This document shows, piece after piece, positions 19,939 to 28,171 of a DNA stretch of 64,000 bases. Every line of letters starts with the position of its first letter. The first letter of the stretch is position 1. Below the pieces are notes generated by a model that was given only the letters and a program-made list of their open reading frames with translations, ran no database searches and was not told the DNA's origin. The position numbers and the translations under genes were made by a program. The DNA is from JAXLWB01 sp046328715 (GTDB lineage: Bacteria > Chloroflexota > Anaerolineae > Caldilineales > Caldilineaceae): positions 128,692 through 192,691 of the forward strand of contig JAXLWB010000017.1 in NCBI GenBank assembly GCA_046328715.1, given 5' to 3'.

Positions 19939-20670
19939 ATGAACGCCATGAATGATTCAATTTTGGGGATTGATTTGGCAACACGCCGCTATCGCGACAT
20001 TGGGATTGCCATTTTACAAGAAGAAGGCGGACAGATCAACTGCCAATTTTTGCGACCCAGTGACCATCAGCTTGCTGATCCGCCAATGGTTGATTTATTA
20101 GCAGACTACATCGCCCAAATTGCCGACAATTATGGCGTTCGTGTGATTGCAATTGATGGCCCGCAAGCCTGGAAAGCGCCAGATAATGGGCTAGAACATC
20201 AGCGTGTTAGCGAGAAAGCATTGCGTACCCAGGCCAAGACTGGCCTGTTTGGCTTTTGCAAGCCTTCAAGCTCACTCCGTTTTGTACGGTTTGCCATCGA
20301 TTTCTATATGGCGCTCGAAGTACGAGGCTGGCAGCGTCAAAACAGCGCGAAAGCAATGTCTGGGAAGTGTGTAATCGAAGTTTTTCCGACTGCGGCTTGG
20401 CGCGCTTTGGGTGTAAAAGCTCTGCCCGCCAAACCAGCCTGTTCAAACGAAATGGTAGCACAGTGGTTATCGTATTTGCCCAAGAACTTTCCGATCCGAC
20501 TCGAACAGACCCCCACGCACGATGAGTTGCAAGCGTTGATGGCCGGGTTGGTGGGCTGGGCGTTTGCGCAACAGCGAGGATATCAAAGCTACGGGCTTAT
20601 GCCACAGTGGGTGGACGACCATTGGCAGGAAGGGTTCATCGTCAACTTGGATGGCTCTCCGTTTCAATGA
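19939..20670 (+). CDS. DUF429 family protein (RNase H-like fold)
   Basis: The protein begins with ILGIDLATRRYRDIGIAI, has VIAIDGPQAWKAP in the first half and VIEVFPTAAWRALG in the second. These spaced acidic motifs (GIDLA, IDGP, E-V-F-P) define DUF429, which is predicted to have an RNase H-like/nuclease fold. Function is not established. The start is ATG 19939 (TTG 19936 is also in frame; another ATG follows at 19948). Neighbouring genes do not clarify the role. Length, about 243 residues, is normal for the family. Confidence 0.8.
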   Translation: MNAMNDSILGIDLATRRYRDIGIAILQEEGGQINCQFLRPSDHQLADPPMVDLLADYIAQIADNYGVRVIAIDGPQAWKAPDNGLEHQRVSEKALRTQAKTGLFGFCKPSSSLRFVRFAIDFYMALEVRGWQRQNSAKAMSGKCVIEVFPTAAWRALGVKALPAKPACSNEMVAQWLSYLPKNFPIRLEQTPTHDELQALMAGLVGWAFAQQRGYQSYGLMPQWVDDHWQEGFIVNLDGSPFQ

Positions 20671-20680
20671 TAACCGTAGA

Positions 20681-20705
20681 AGCACCTGCCCTGCAAAAGG
20701 GTGCT
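20681..20705 (+). terminator. possible terminator after the DUF429 gene
   Basis: AGCACC and GGTGCT form a 6-bp stem around a 13-base loop, 10 bp after the stop codon. No T-tract follows; weak candidate. Confidence 0.25.
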
Positions 20706-20730
20706 CGGTACGCTGATTAGACGGAAAGTA

Positions 20731-20800
20731 CCAGGATGGATACGGATCAAAACTGATAAATAGCTCCCCGTTATCCGTGTATCGATCCCTGTTTCATTCT
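20731..20800. repeat. imperfect inverted repeat of ACGGAT words
   Basis: The left part contains GGATGGATACGGATC and the right TTATCCGTGTATCGATCC, an imperfect inverted repeat built on the word ACGGAT, like the larger element at 33057-33150. It lies between the DUF429 and RNA methyltransferase genes. Confidence 0.35.
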
Positions 20801-20832
20801 GATTAGTGCTGTATGAATTTTGAAATCATACT

Positions 20833-21990
20833 ATGACTATCGAATTGGAATTAACCGGGATGACGCCGGGCGGCGATGCGATTGGCCGCCACGAGGGGAT
20901 GGTCGTCTTTGTACCCTTGGGCGTTCCGGGCGAAAAGGTGGAAGTGGAACTGGTGGAGCAACGCCGCACCTTTGCTCGTGGGCGGATTGTGCGTGTGCTT
21001 GAAACTGCATCTGATCGAGTCATGCCGCACTGCCGACACTTTGGCATCTGTGGTGGTTGTCAATGGCAGCAGATCGATTACTCCGCACAGCTTCGTTTCA
21101 AAACCGAGATCGTCCGCGAACAATTAACACGCATTGGCAAGTTGGACAATCCACCCGTTTTGGACTGTATGCCTAGTGAGGGTGCCTATCACTACCGCAA
21201 TCATGCACGACTGGCGGTCGCACCTTCGGGGCGTCTGGGCTATCGTGCGGCTGCTTCACATCAGGTTGTGGAGATTGAAGAGTGTCCGATTCTAGAGGCG
21301 ACGTTGGAATCAAAGATTGTCAACGCGCAGAACCAGCGTTTGAAGAAACAAAAGTCCACCGAAGCCAAGCAAAAAGATCACGAAGTTCGTTGGTCAACGC
21401 CGACGCTGCGGGTGGGCGACTATGACTATTTCGTTTCCCCTCAATCCTTTTTTCAAGCCAATACACACATTGCGGCCAATATGGTTGATTGGGCGTTGGC
21501 TGCGCTGCAATTGAGTGGCAGGGAAGCGGTGCTGGATCTCTTCTGTGGGGTAGGTCTATTCACGCTACCGATTGCACATCAAGCCGCCTTGGTGATCGGC
21601 ATCGAAGCGAACGACTCAGCGACGGCTGATGCCAAGCGAAATCTAACCCTCCTCAATCAGCAACGACCAGGCTGTGCGCAGATCCTGACAGCCTCGGTGG
21701 CAGAGGGGTTACAGCGGGCTGAGATTGCCTCAAAACATTGGGACGCAATTCTGCTTGATCCGCCGCGTGCTGGCGTGGATGAACAGTCGTTGCGGCGGAT
21801 CATCGCATTGCGCTCGTCGCTGATCCTCTACGTGTCGTGTGATCCGGCAACCTTAGCACGCGATCTGCACAAATTGATAGAGGCTGGCTACCAACTCGTC
21901 TCTGCCCAGCCATTTGATATGTTTCCACAGACCTATCATGTGGAGACATGTTGTGTGTTGCGTAAAGGTTCGCCCTCATCTAAAAAATAG
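20833..21990 (+). CDS. rlmD: 23S rRNA (uracil-C5)-methyltransferase, RlmD/TrmA family
   Basis: An S-adenosylmethionine-dependent m5U methyltransferase for rRNA (or tRNA). An N-terminal TRAM domain covers about residues 1-58. Fe-S ligand cysteines are C67, C73 and C76 (HCRHFGICGGC), with the fourth at C151. SAM-binding motif DLFCGVGLFTLP is followed by LLDPPRAGV. Catalytic Cys336 sits in LYVSCDPATLARDL. All parts needed for the RlmD-type enzyme are present; RlmCD or TrmA specificity cannot be separated by eye. Length 385 residues. No clear Shine-Dalgarno precedes the ATG. Confidence 0.93.
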   Translation: MTIELELTGMTPGGDAIGRHEGMVVFVPLGVPGEKVEVELVEQRRTFARGRIVRVLETASDRVMPHCRHFGICGGCQWQQIDYSAQLRFKTEIVREQLTRIGKLDNPPVLDCMPSEGAYHYRNHARLAVAPSGRLGYRAAASHQVVEIEECPILEATLESKIVNAQNQRLKKQKSTEAKQKDHEVRWSTPTLRVGDYDYFVSPQSFFQANTHIAANMVDWALAALQLSGREAVLDLFCGVGLFTLPIAHQAALVIGIEANDSATADAKRNLTLLNQQRPGCAQILTASVAEGLQRAEIASKHWDAILLDPPRAGVDEQSLRRIIALRSSLILYVSCDPATLARDLHKLIEAGYQLVSAQPFDMFPQTYHVETCCVLRKGSPSSKK

Positions 21991-22303
21991 TGATTCTGCT
22001 GAATTTTGTGGCCTAGACAGCTGAAAGCGAACAGCCCGAAGTACGGTGGCTGTGTTATTTCGAGGAGTGGCTTTTTGCGGCGGGAAATCCTGTGCGGACT
22101 GATCCAATAAAGATTTCTTCTCGGAACTGCCTCGTCGAAATGACAACTTCCACCTTCCATAGAATCCGGCAAAGGTAGGAAAAATAAATACAAAAATAGC
22201 CATTTGTGATACAAATAGAGGAAAAGGATGGCAAGCTGCAAGCCGAAGCGCAATTGCCTCTGCAACTTGTAATATGCCTATGCAACTTCCTAGAAAGGTT
22301 TGT
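21991..22303. other. intergenic region with an inverted TCATTTCGA-type element
   Basis: About 310 bp without a gene. From 22053 to 22145 there is an imperfect inverted pair. The left arm starts TGTTATTTCGAGGAG and ends GGGAAATC at about 22089. The right arm (22112-22145) starts GATTTCTTCTCGG and ends CGTCGAAATGACA. The remainder is A-rich sequence leading to the HAD gene Shine-Dalgarno. Confidence 0.55.
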
Positions 22304-22933
22304 ATGGATTTTCAAGCAGTTCTCTTTGATATGGATGGCGTTGTGATTGACACACATGAGCCGGTCACACGCTTTTGGAATGATTTGGCTGCTTTGCATC
22401 GTGTGAATTTAACCGCGGTCGATTTTGAAACACACATTTATGGTGTGCCCGCCGATCATACCTTCGACAAGCTCTTTCCAATGGTGACGGGGGAGGTGCG
22501 TCGGCAGATCATGGCAGAGTTGGAGCAGGATGAACTGACACAGATCTACACACCAGTTGCTGGAGTGCTGTCTTTCCTCAAGATACTAAAGGTCCAAGGT
22601 GTACCCACGGCCCTTGTGACCAGTGGTCATCCCTGGAAGGTGAAACGTGTTTTTGAGCAGTTAGAGTTGCAGCCCTTATTTCGTACTGCGATTACAGCGG
22701 TTGATATTGTTCGGGGCAAACCCGCGCCAGATTGTTACCAACTGGCCGCCAAACGTTTGGGCATAGAACCTGCAAACTGTGTGGTCTTTGAAGATTCGCT
22801 GGCTGGCGCACAAGCGGGATTGGCAGCAGATGCAACCGTGATTGGTGTACAATCCTCGCCCGGGTTGGCGGCAAAACTACGCATATTGGGCGTGGCACGG
22901 ATTATCGACGACTTCCGCGAGTTCTCTTTATGA
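22304..22933 (+). CDS. HAD-superfamily hydrolase (beta-phosphoglucomutase/phosphatase-like)
   Basis: Motif I is FDMDGVVIDTHEP with nucleophile Asp9 and general acid Asp11 (counting from ATG 22304). Motif II is TSGHPWK, motif III the Lys in RGKPAPDCYQLA, and motif IV FEDSLAGAQAG. The alpha-helical cap between motifs I and II gives the subfamily of small phosphatases and beta-phosphoglucomutases. The start at 22304 is favoured by AGAAAGG six bases upstream; an in-frame ATG at 22274 lacks this. The stop overlaps the start of the Nudix gene (ATGA), so the pair is translationally coupled and may act on one sugar-phosphate or nucleotide-sugar substrate. Confidence 0.88.
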   Translation: MDFQAVLFDMDGVVIDTHEPVTRFWNDLAALHRVNLTAVDFETHIYGVPADHTFDKLFPMVTGEVRRQIMAELEQDELTQIYTPVAGVLSFLKILKVQGVPTALVTSGHPWKVKRVFEQLELQPLFRTAITAVDIVRGKPAPDCYQLAAKRLGIEPANCVVFEDSLAGAQAGLAADATVIGVQSSPGLAAKLRILGVARIIDDFREFSL

Positions 22934-23568
22934 CTCCTGCACAACAACTTGCCTTTTGGGCTGACCAATTGCGCGACATTACAGCCAATGGTCACCGCTT
23001 TGCCAATAACCCTTATGACCGAGACAACTACGAACGCATTCGCCAAATTGCTCTGGAGATGATAGCGCTGGCTACTGGAGATGCACTGGCAGATTTGGAA
23101 CCCTTGCGCGATACGGTTTTTAGCCGCTCCACTCCGTTTACTACGGGTGACGCCGCAGTCATCGATGAGGAAGGGCGCATGCTGCTCATTCGTCGTGCAG
23201 ATAATAAGCAATGGGCCATGCCAGGCGGTGCCTTGTGTGTAGGCGAAACCCCAGCCGAAGGCGTGGTGCGCGAGGTATTGGAAGAAACAGGTATCCACTG
23301 CGAAGCGATAGCCTTCGTCGGCATCTTTGATTCACGCTTCTTGAAGGTAAAATGGCGCCATCAGCTCTATATGCAGATCTTTCTTTGTCGTCCTCTAGAG
23401 CACGAACCCACTGCTCCACCCAGCCATGCCCAGGAAGTCCTAGAGACGGGTTGGTTTAGAGAAGCCGAACTTCCCGAAGATCTCGACCTGGGCCATAGAG
23501 ATCGCCTACTCTATGCCTTTCGCTTTTGGCGCGGCGAGGTTGGAACTTATTGGGAAGGAATGGGTTAG
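22930..23568 (+). CDS. Nudix hydrolase with N-terminal Nudix_hydro_N domain
   Basis: The Nudix box is complete: GGALCVGETPAEGVVREVLE followed by ETGI, fitting GX5EX7REUXEEXGU, at about residues 97-120. The first 60 residues (LAFWADQLRDITANG, YDRDNYERIRQIALEM) match the helical N-terminal extension found in a group of ADP-ribose or NDP-sugar pyrophosphatases. The gene starts with ATGA, overlapping the stop of the HAD gene. Substrate is not predictable in detail. Confidence 0.9.
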   Translation: MTPAQQLAFWADQLRDITANGHRFANNPYDRDNYERIRQIALEMIALATGDALADLEPLRDTVFSRSTPFTTGDAAVIDEEGRMLLIRRADNKQWAMPGGALCVGETPAEGVVREVLEETGIHCEAIAFVGIFDSRFLKVKWRHQLYMQIFLCRPLEHEPTAPPSHAQEVLETGWFREAELPEDLDLGHRDRLLYAFRFWRGEVGTYWEGMG

Positions 23569-23577
23569 GCCGTTTAC

Positions 23578-23613
23578 ATGGTAACTGGTAATTACATAAT
23601 TACCAGTTACCAT
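23578..23613. repeat. perfect 16-bp hairpin of TGGTAAY heptamers
   Basis: Arms 23578-23593 and 23598-23613 are perfect inverted copies around a 4-base loop. Each arm is built from two copies of TGGTAA(C/T). It lies 10 bp after the Nudix stop, in the gap before the aminotransferase gene; a terminator role is plausible though no T-run follows. Confidence 0.75.
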
Positions 23614-23652
23614 ATTTCAACACCGCAATTGTAATAGTTAGGTCGACTGCTT

Positions 23653-24762
23653 ATGTCGCTACAACCATTCAAACTCGAACGTTACTTTGCCAAATATGAA
23701 TTCTCCGTCAAATATTTGCTCTGCTCCTCGGATTGCGAGGCGATGAGTGTTGCCGATCTGTTGGCTTTGGAGCCAGGAAGTGCAGAAAGGTTTGCTCAGA
23801 CCTGGCTGGGCTATACTGAATCGGCGGGAGCGCCATCGCTGCGCAGCGCTCTGACCACGCTCTACGAGTCGATCCAACCGGAGGAGATTCTCGTTCATTC
23901 GGGGGCAGAGGAGGCAATCTTCTGGTTTATGCACGCCGTGCTCCAAGCTGGCGACCATTTGATCGCCCATTGGCCCTGCTATCAATCGCACATTGAAGTG
24001 GCACGCTCGATTGGCGCAGAGGTTACACCGTGGGTGGCAAGGGAAGAGAACGGTTGGGCACTCGACGTCGATGAATTACGACGGGTTATTCGTCCAAACA
24101 CTAAAGCCCTCGTCATCAACACACCGCACAATCCAACTGGCTATCTGATGCCGCAAGCGCAATTTGGCGAAGTGCTCGCCCTTGCCCGCCAACATGGATT
24201 GTACGTGCTTTCCGACGAGGTCTACCGCGAATCGGAATATCAAGTGGAAGATCGACTGCCCGCTGCCTGTGACCGCTACGAGCGTGCAGTCTCATTAAAT
24301 GGCACTGCCAAAGCTTGGGGATTGGCCGGTCTGCGTATTGGCTGGATCGCTACGCATGATGCCCACTTGCTGACAAAGATGGCCAGCTTTAAAGATTACA
24401 CCACCATCTGCAACAGCGCACCCAGTGAGTTTCTGAGCGAGCTGGCTGTGCGCCAGCATGAGATGTTGGCAGGACGCAACCGGGCCTTGATTTTGCGCAA
24501 CTTGATCTTATTGGATGACTTCTTCGCCCGCCATGCCAACCGTTTTGTCTGGCAACGACCCAAAGCTGGCCCGATTGCCTTTCCGAGGATTCTGGTCGGC
24601 AAGATTGACGACTTTGCCCATGATCTTGTCACCCAGGCAGGTGTGCTACTGCTGCCAGCTTCTGTCTACGATCACCCAGGCAATCACTTCCGCATCGGCT
24701 TTGGCCGCAACAATTTGCCGGAAGCGTTGTCTGTGTTGGAAGAGTACTTGGGAAGGTTTTGA
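23653..24762 (+). CDS. class I/II pyridoxal-phosphate aminotransferase
   Basis: Fold-type I aminotransferase, 369 residues. The N-terminus resembles VioD/capreomycidine-synthase-like relatives (YEFSVKYLLCSSDCEAMSV). Cofactor motifs include SGAEEAIFWFMHAVL, NTPHNPTGYLMP, SDEVYRES, and NGTAKAWGLAGLRIGWIA, where the Lys forms the Schiff base and the Arg contacts phosphate. The C-terminal FRIGFGRNNLPEAL holds the substrate carboxylate Arg. The amino donor and acceptor are not predictable. A hairpin precedes it and a long palindromic spacer follows, so it is probably transcribed alone. Confidence 0.88.
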   Translation: MSLQPFKLERYFAKYEFSVKYLLCSSDCEAMSVADLLALEPGSAERFAQTWLGYTESAGAPSLRSALTTLYESIQPEEILVHSGAEEAIFWFMHAVLQAGDHLIAHWPCYQSHIEVARSIGAEVTPWVAREENGWALDVDELRRVIRPNTKALVINTPHNPTGYLMPQAQFGEVLALARQHGLYVLSDEVYRESEYQVEDRLPAACDRYERAVSLNGTAKAWGLAGLRIGWIATHDAHLLTKMASFKDYTTICNSAPSEFLSELAVRQHEMLAGRNRALILRNLILLDDFFARHANRFVWQRPKAGPIAFPRILVGKIDDFAHDLVTQAGVLLLPASVYDHPGNHFRIGFGRNNLPEALSVLEEYLGRF

Positions 24763-24915
24763 CCACGAAAGGCACGAAATATACGAAAAAATTCGGCTTT
24801 TGTAGAGACGGCTTGTTGTTAACGGTCTTGGTAGACCTCAATGGCTATGATGTGTCTCTGTGTTTTACCACTTAGCCGACCCACGTACTTTTCGTGTATT
24901 TCATGCCTTTCGTGG
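24763..24915. repeat. long inverted repeat with 27-bp arms of nonamer words
   Basis: Arms at 24763-24789 and 24889-24915 match with 2 mismatches in 27, around a 99-base loop. The arm is a tandem of ACGAAAGGC, ACGAAATAT, ACGAAAAAA-type nonamers. The left arm begins directly after the aminotransferase stop codon, and the right arm ends 5 bp before the convergent PanB-like gene's stop. The loop includes a GTGTCTCTGTGTTTT word. Bidirectional terminator or a mobile repeat are both possible. Confidence 0.75.
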
Positions 24916-24920
24916 TTCCT

Positions 24921-25706
24921 TTATGATATTCCCTGCATAAACTTCTCAAATTCCTCGTCTTTGATTTCGATCAACTGGTTGGCAGCCGGGTAGGTGCCAC
25001 TGTCGACATCCTGCTTGAATTCGCGGAAGGCAGCGATTGACTCTTGGTGGAGCCGTTGATATTCGCTTTTGAAGTCACGATAGACCTTAGCGTGGCGTGG
25101 AATGTGTCCCTCGTTGTCACCCAGGATGTCGGTTGAGAAGAGATATTGCGCATCACAGCCTGTCCCACTCCCCATGCCGATCAGTAGAATTTCGACCCGT
25201 TTGGAAATCTCAGTCGCTACTTTGTAGGGCACAATTTCGATCTCGACGCCAATTGCGCCGGCATTTTGGTAATCAACTGTCTTTTGATAGACCTTGAGCG
25301 CGTCGACTGCGCTTTTGCCCACTGCCTTAAAGCCACCAAACCACGTACTCTTATAGGGTACAAAACCCACATGGCCCACAACGGGAATACCCTCATTTGC
25401 CAATGCCTCGACAAATTTCAGGCTCGAACCACAATAGACTGCATCAGCGCCGTTGCGCAGTGCCTTAAATCCACCGCGCAACACCTCTGACTCGCTGGTG
25501 TAATCGCCGTAGACCAATCCAATCGTGAAGAAGGTGTTCGGCGCGGCGGCACGGAATTCTGCTCCATTGCTGCGCTCCGAGGTGATGATCATGTCGATGC
25601 CAGCCAAATCACAGGCGCTGGCTTCTTTGGCGGTGCGTACATAGACTTCGGTGAGTTGGCGTTTGCCCTTGCATGCGAATAAGTCTTTGACGGTCAGTTT
25701 TGTCAT
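24921..25706 (-). CDS. divergent PanB-like protein (ketopantoate hydroxymethyltransferase fold)
   Basis: The 261-residue protein follows the PanB outline: TVKDLFACKGKRQLTEVYV at the start, then a TIM-barrel with EALANEGIPVVGHVGFVPYKS (PanB has GIPVxGHxGLTPQ) and GAIGVEIEIVPYKVATEIS (PanB: GAFxLVLExVP). The first metal-binding GDS motif is replaced by ITSERS, and the second Asp region (DMPF in PanB) reads GLVYGDYT. So at least one canonical magnesium ligand appears lost. It may use another aldehyde or oxo-acid chemistry rather than make pantothenate precursor. The ATG at 25706 is preceded by AGGTGAC. The divergent gene upstream is the MFS-HEAT fusion. Confidence 0.65.
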   Translation of the reverse strand: MTKLTVKDLFACKGKRQLTEVYVRTAKEASACDLAGIDMIITSERSNGAEFRAAAPNTFFTIGLVYGDYTSESEVLRGGFKALRNGADAVYCGSSLKFVEALANEGIPVVGHVGFVPYKSTWFGGFKAVGKSAVDALKVYQKTVDYQNAGAIGVEIEIVPYKVATEISKRVEILLIGMGSGTGCDAQYLFSTDILGDNEGHIPRHAKVYRDFKSEYQRLHQESIAAFREFKQDVDSGTYPAANQLIEIKDEEFEKFMQGIS

Positions 25707-25919
25707 AAAGTCACCTATAGACTAAGCTTTCTGAATAACGGCTTATCGTTGTTGCGGCGTTATTGATTTGTTTGTGTGAGAGAATTGATTGTCATCAAAC
25801 ACTGAATTTGGAGAATGTCTGATACTATACCAATGGAGTCAACAACATTCAACAAACAAGGTGAACTTGCTAGTTTTTTCAGAGTGGTGCGTAAGTCCCA
25901 TATTTTGAACCAATAAGCC

Positions 25920-28163
25920 ATGTCTGCTCAACCTACAACCATCGAAAAATTAAGAGGCTTGCGTTGGGCGATTTCGATGAATGTCGCCAATCAGTTTTTT
26001 GTTCACTTCACCTACTTTGGCTCTGCCTTTATTTTGTTTCTCGATCAGCTGGGATTGAGCAAATCAGGAATCGGCTTTGTCCTCTCGTTGGTGCCTTTCG
26101 CCAATGCGATGGCGCTGGTCGTAGCCCCCTTTGCAGCACGCTTTGGCCATAAGCGTACCTTTGTGCTTTTCTTCTTTCTGCGCAAAACTGCAACGATCCC
26201 GCTGTTGTTGACACCCTGGATCGTCACCCGCTATGGTACGACGGTTGCATTCTTCTTTGTAGCGACCGTTGTCGGTATTTTTGCCCTGGTGCGTTCTGTG
26301 GAAGAGACTGCCTACAATCCCTGGTATCAGGAATTTGTGCCCCGCTCAATGCTGGGGAAGTACGCCGCCATCAACAATATCTTTACTGCCATTGCTGCCA
26401 TGATTGCGGTGAGCATTGCGAGCTATGTTGTAGGGACCTATAAAGGGTTGAGTGGCTTTATGGGCTTGATGGCGGCAGGCATTGTAGCGGGCTATCTCTC
26501 TGCATGGCTGGCCACTTTCATACCAGGCGGCGCACCGACGACCGCACCAGCCGAACGCCCTACAACTCAGCGTAACATGTGGGCTACCTTGCAAGATCGG
26601 GATTTTCTCTTCTACCTGTTCGGACTTACCCTCGTAACTCTAGGAACAGCCCCAGTCGCTTCGTTTTTGCCGCTCTATCTGCAAGAGCAGGCAAAACTGC
26701 CTTCGAGTATTGCCATCCTTGTTCAACTGGGAACGATGGCAGGCTCGATCGTTTCGGGTTATCTGTGGGGTTGGGCTGCGGATCGCTATGGCAGCCGACC
26801 GGTTACCCTAACCAGTGTTTTCTTGCTGCTCCTCATGCCGATCCTCTGGTGGCTGATTCCGGCCCAGGCACCTTTGAACACCATCCTTGCGCTGTTGTTT
26901 GCCTTTGGCCAAGGTGTTGCCAACCTGGGCTGGGGGATTGGGGCGGGTCGTTTGCTCTTTGCCAGTATCGTACCAACTGAAAGAAACGCCGATTACCTAG
27001 CCGTTTGGTTTGCCTGGGCTGGAATTGCCGCCGGCATCAGTCAGTTGGTCGGCGGACGATTCCTGGATCTGACACGCGACTTCTCTGCATCATTCGGCGG
27101 TCTCACGCTCAACAATTACGGCTTGCTCTTTGTCCTCAGCACCTTGATGTTAGGCATGACCAGCCTCTTGATCAAAGGCATCCGTTCCGACAGCAAAGTC
27201 TCTTTTGGCGAATTTGCCGGACTGTTTGTGCATGGCAACCCCGTCACCGCCATCAGTTCGCTGATTCGTTTCCACCGTGCCACGATTGAGCAAGATACGA
27301 TCCTGCAAACGGAACAGTTGGGCAAGGCAAAGAGCCTTTTGACCAGCGATGAGTTGCTGGAGGCGCTAAGCGATCCCCGTTTCAACGTGCGCTTCGAGGC
27401 GATTATCACGATTGCGCGTATGCCCTCCGATCCCTCGCTGGTCAATGCTTTGGTTGCTATCCTGAAAGATGACACGCCGGCGCTGAGTGCGATTGCGGCC
27501 TGGGCACTCGGACGTATGGGGGATCGACATGCTCTGGAGCCATTGCGCCAAGGCTTGAATGCCCGTTACCGTTCGATTCAGGCACATTGTGCGCGTTCGT
27601 TGGCCAACCTGGGCGATAAAGATGCCGCACCCATCCTTCTGGAACGATTGGCTGGTGAACCGGATGAGGGCTTGCAGCTTGCCTTTGTCAGTGCCTTGGG
27701 GAAGTTGACCGTGATGCAGGCCACGGGACCGCTCTTGACGCTCTTACGCTCGGCAGAACAAGAGTCGGTGCGGATGGAACTGACGTTGGCCCTGGCACGC
27801 ATCCTGAACAGTGAAGCCCATTTTGTCCAACTCTGGCGAGCGACTCGTCGTGAGCCGGGCCTGGCTCTGGCACAGGATCTTTCTAACCTGCAGAAGCTTT
27901 TTGAAAAGAAGCCAAATCTATCCCCTGCTATCCATACCTTCTTTGCCCAATCGATTGAAGCGTTTTCGCATGAGGAGGTAGCACAAGGTGCGCTGAGTTT
28001 GTCATCGCTGTTAGCTGATCTATCATTGACGGAATGTGGACCTGCCATCCGCCAGATCCGCCGCGAATGTTTGGCGCAATTGAGTCAGCCCGATTGTGTA
28101 CGTTTTGAATATATCTTGTTAACAAGCCAGCTATTGAGAAATGCTTCGATAATGACTGATTAG
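25920..28163 (+). CDS. MFS transporter fused to C-terminal HEAT-like repeats
   Basis: The first ~430 residues are a 12-helix major facilitator (start NVANQFFVHFTYFGSAF; typical MFS loops FAARFGHKRTF and WGWAADRYGSRPVT). After a linker comes a soluble cytoplasmic region, about residues 460-640, with four or five HEAT/PBS-lyase-like repeats: DPRFNVRFEAIITIARM, PALSAIAAWALGRMGD, YRSIQAHCARSLANLGD, EGLQLAFVSALGKL and ESVRMELTLALARIL. The C-terminal ~90 residues are helical without a motif. Total 747 residues against ~400 for a normal MFS protein. Substrate unknown. Only 8 bp separate it from the MOSC gene, which is therefore probably co-transcribed. Confidence 0.85.
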   Translation: MSAQPTTIEKLRGLRWAISMNVANQFFVHFTYFGSAFILFLDQLGLSKSGIGFVLSLVPFANAMALVVAPFAARFGHKRTFVLFFFLRKTATIPLLLTPWIVTRYGTTVAFFFVATVVGIFALVRSVEETAYNPWYQEFVPRSMLGKYAAINNIFTAIAAMIAVSIASYVVGTYKGLSGFMGLMAAGIVAGYLSAWLATFIPGGAPTTAPAERPTTQRNMWATLQDRDFLFYLFGLTLVTLGTAPVASFLPLYLQEQAKLPSSIAILVQLGTMAGSIVSGYLWGWAADRYGSRPVTLTSVFLLLLMPILWWLIPAQAPLNTILALLFAFGQGVANLGWGIGAGRLLFASIVPTERNADYLAVWFAWAGIAAGISQLVGGRFLDLTRDFSASFGGLTLNNYGLLFVLSTLMLGMTSLLIKGIRSDSKVSFGEFAGLFVHGNPVTAISSLIRFHRATIEQDTILQTEQLGKAKSLLTSDELLEALSDPRFNVRFEAIITIARMPSDPSLVNALVAILKDDTPALSAIAAWALGRMGDRHALEPLRQGLNARYRSIQAHCARSLANLGDKDAAPILLERLAGEPDEGLQLAFVSALGKLTVMQATGPLLTLLRSAEQESVRMELTLALARILNSEAHFVQLWRATRREPGLALAQDLSNLQKLFEKKPNLSPAIHTFFAQSIEAFSHEEVAQGALSLSSLLADLSLTECGPAIRQIRRECLAQLSQPDCVRFEYILLTSQLLRNASIMTD

Positions 28164-28171
28164 GAGCCGCT

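Noticed and set aside
21980..22399. Minus-strand frames of 75-114 codons between the RNA methyltransferase and HAD genes
   Set aside because: They overlap each other and the HAD start, with no family resemblance; they arise from an intergenic inverted element.
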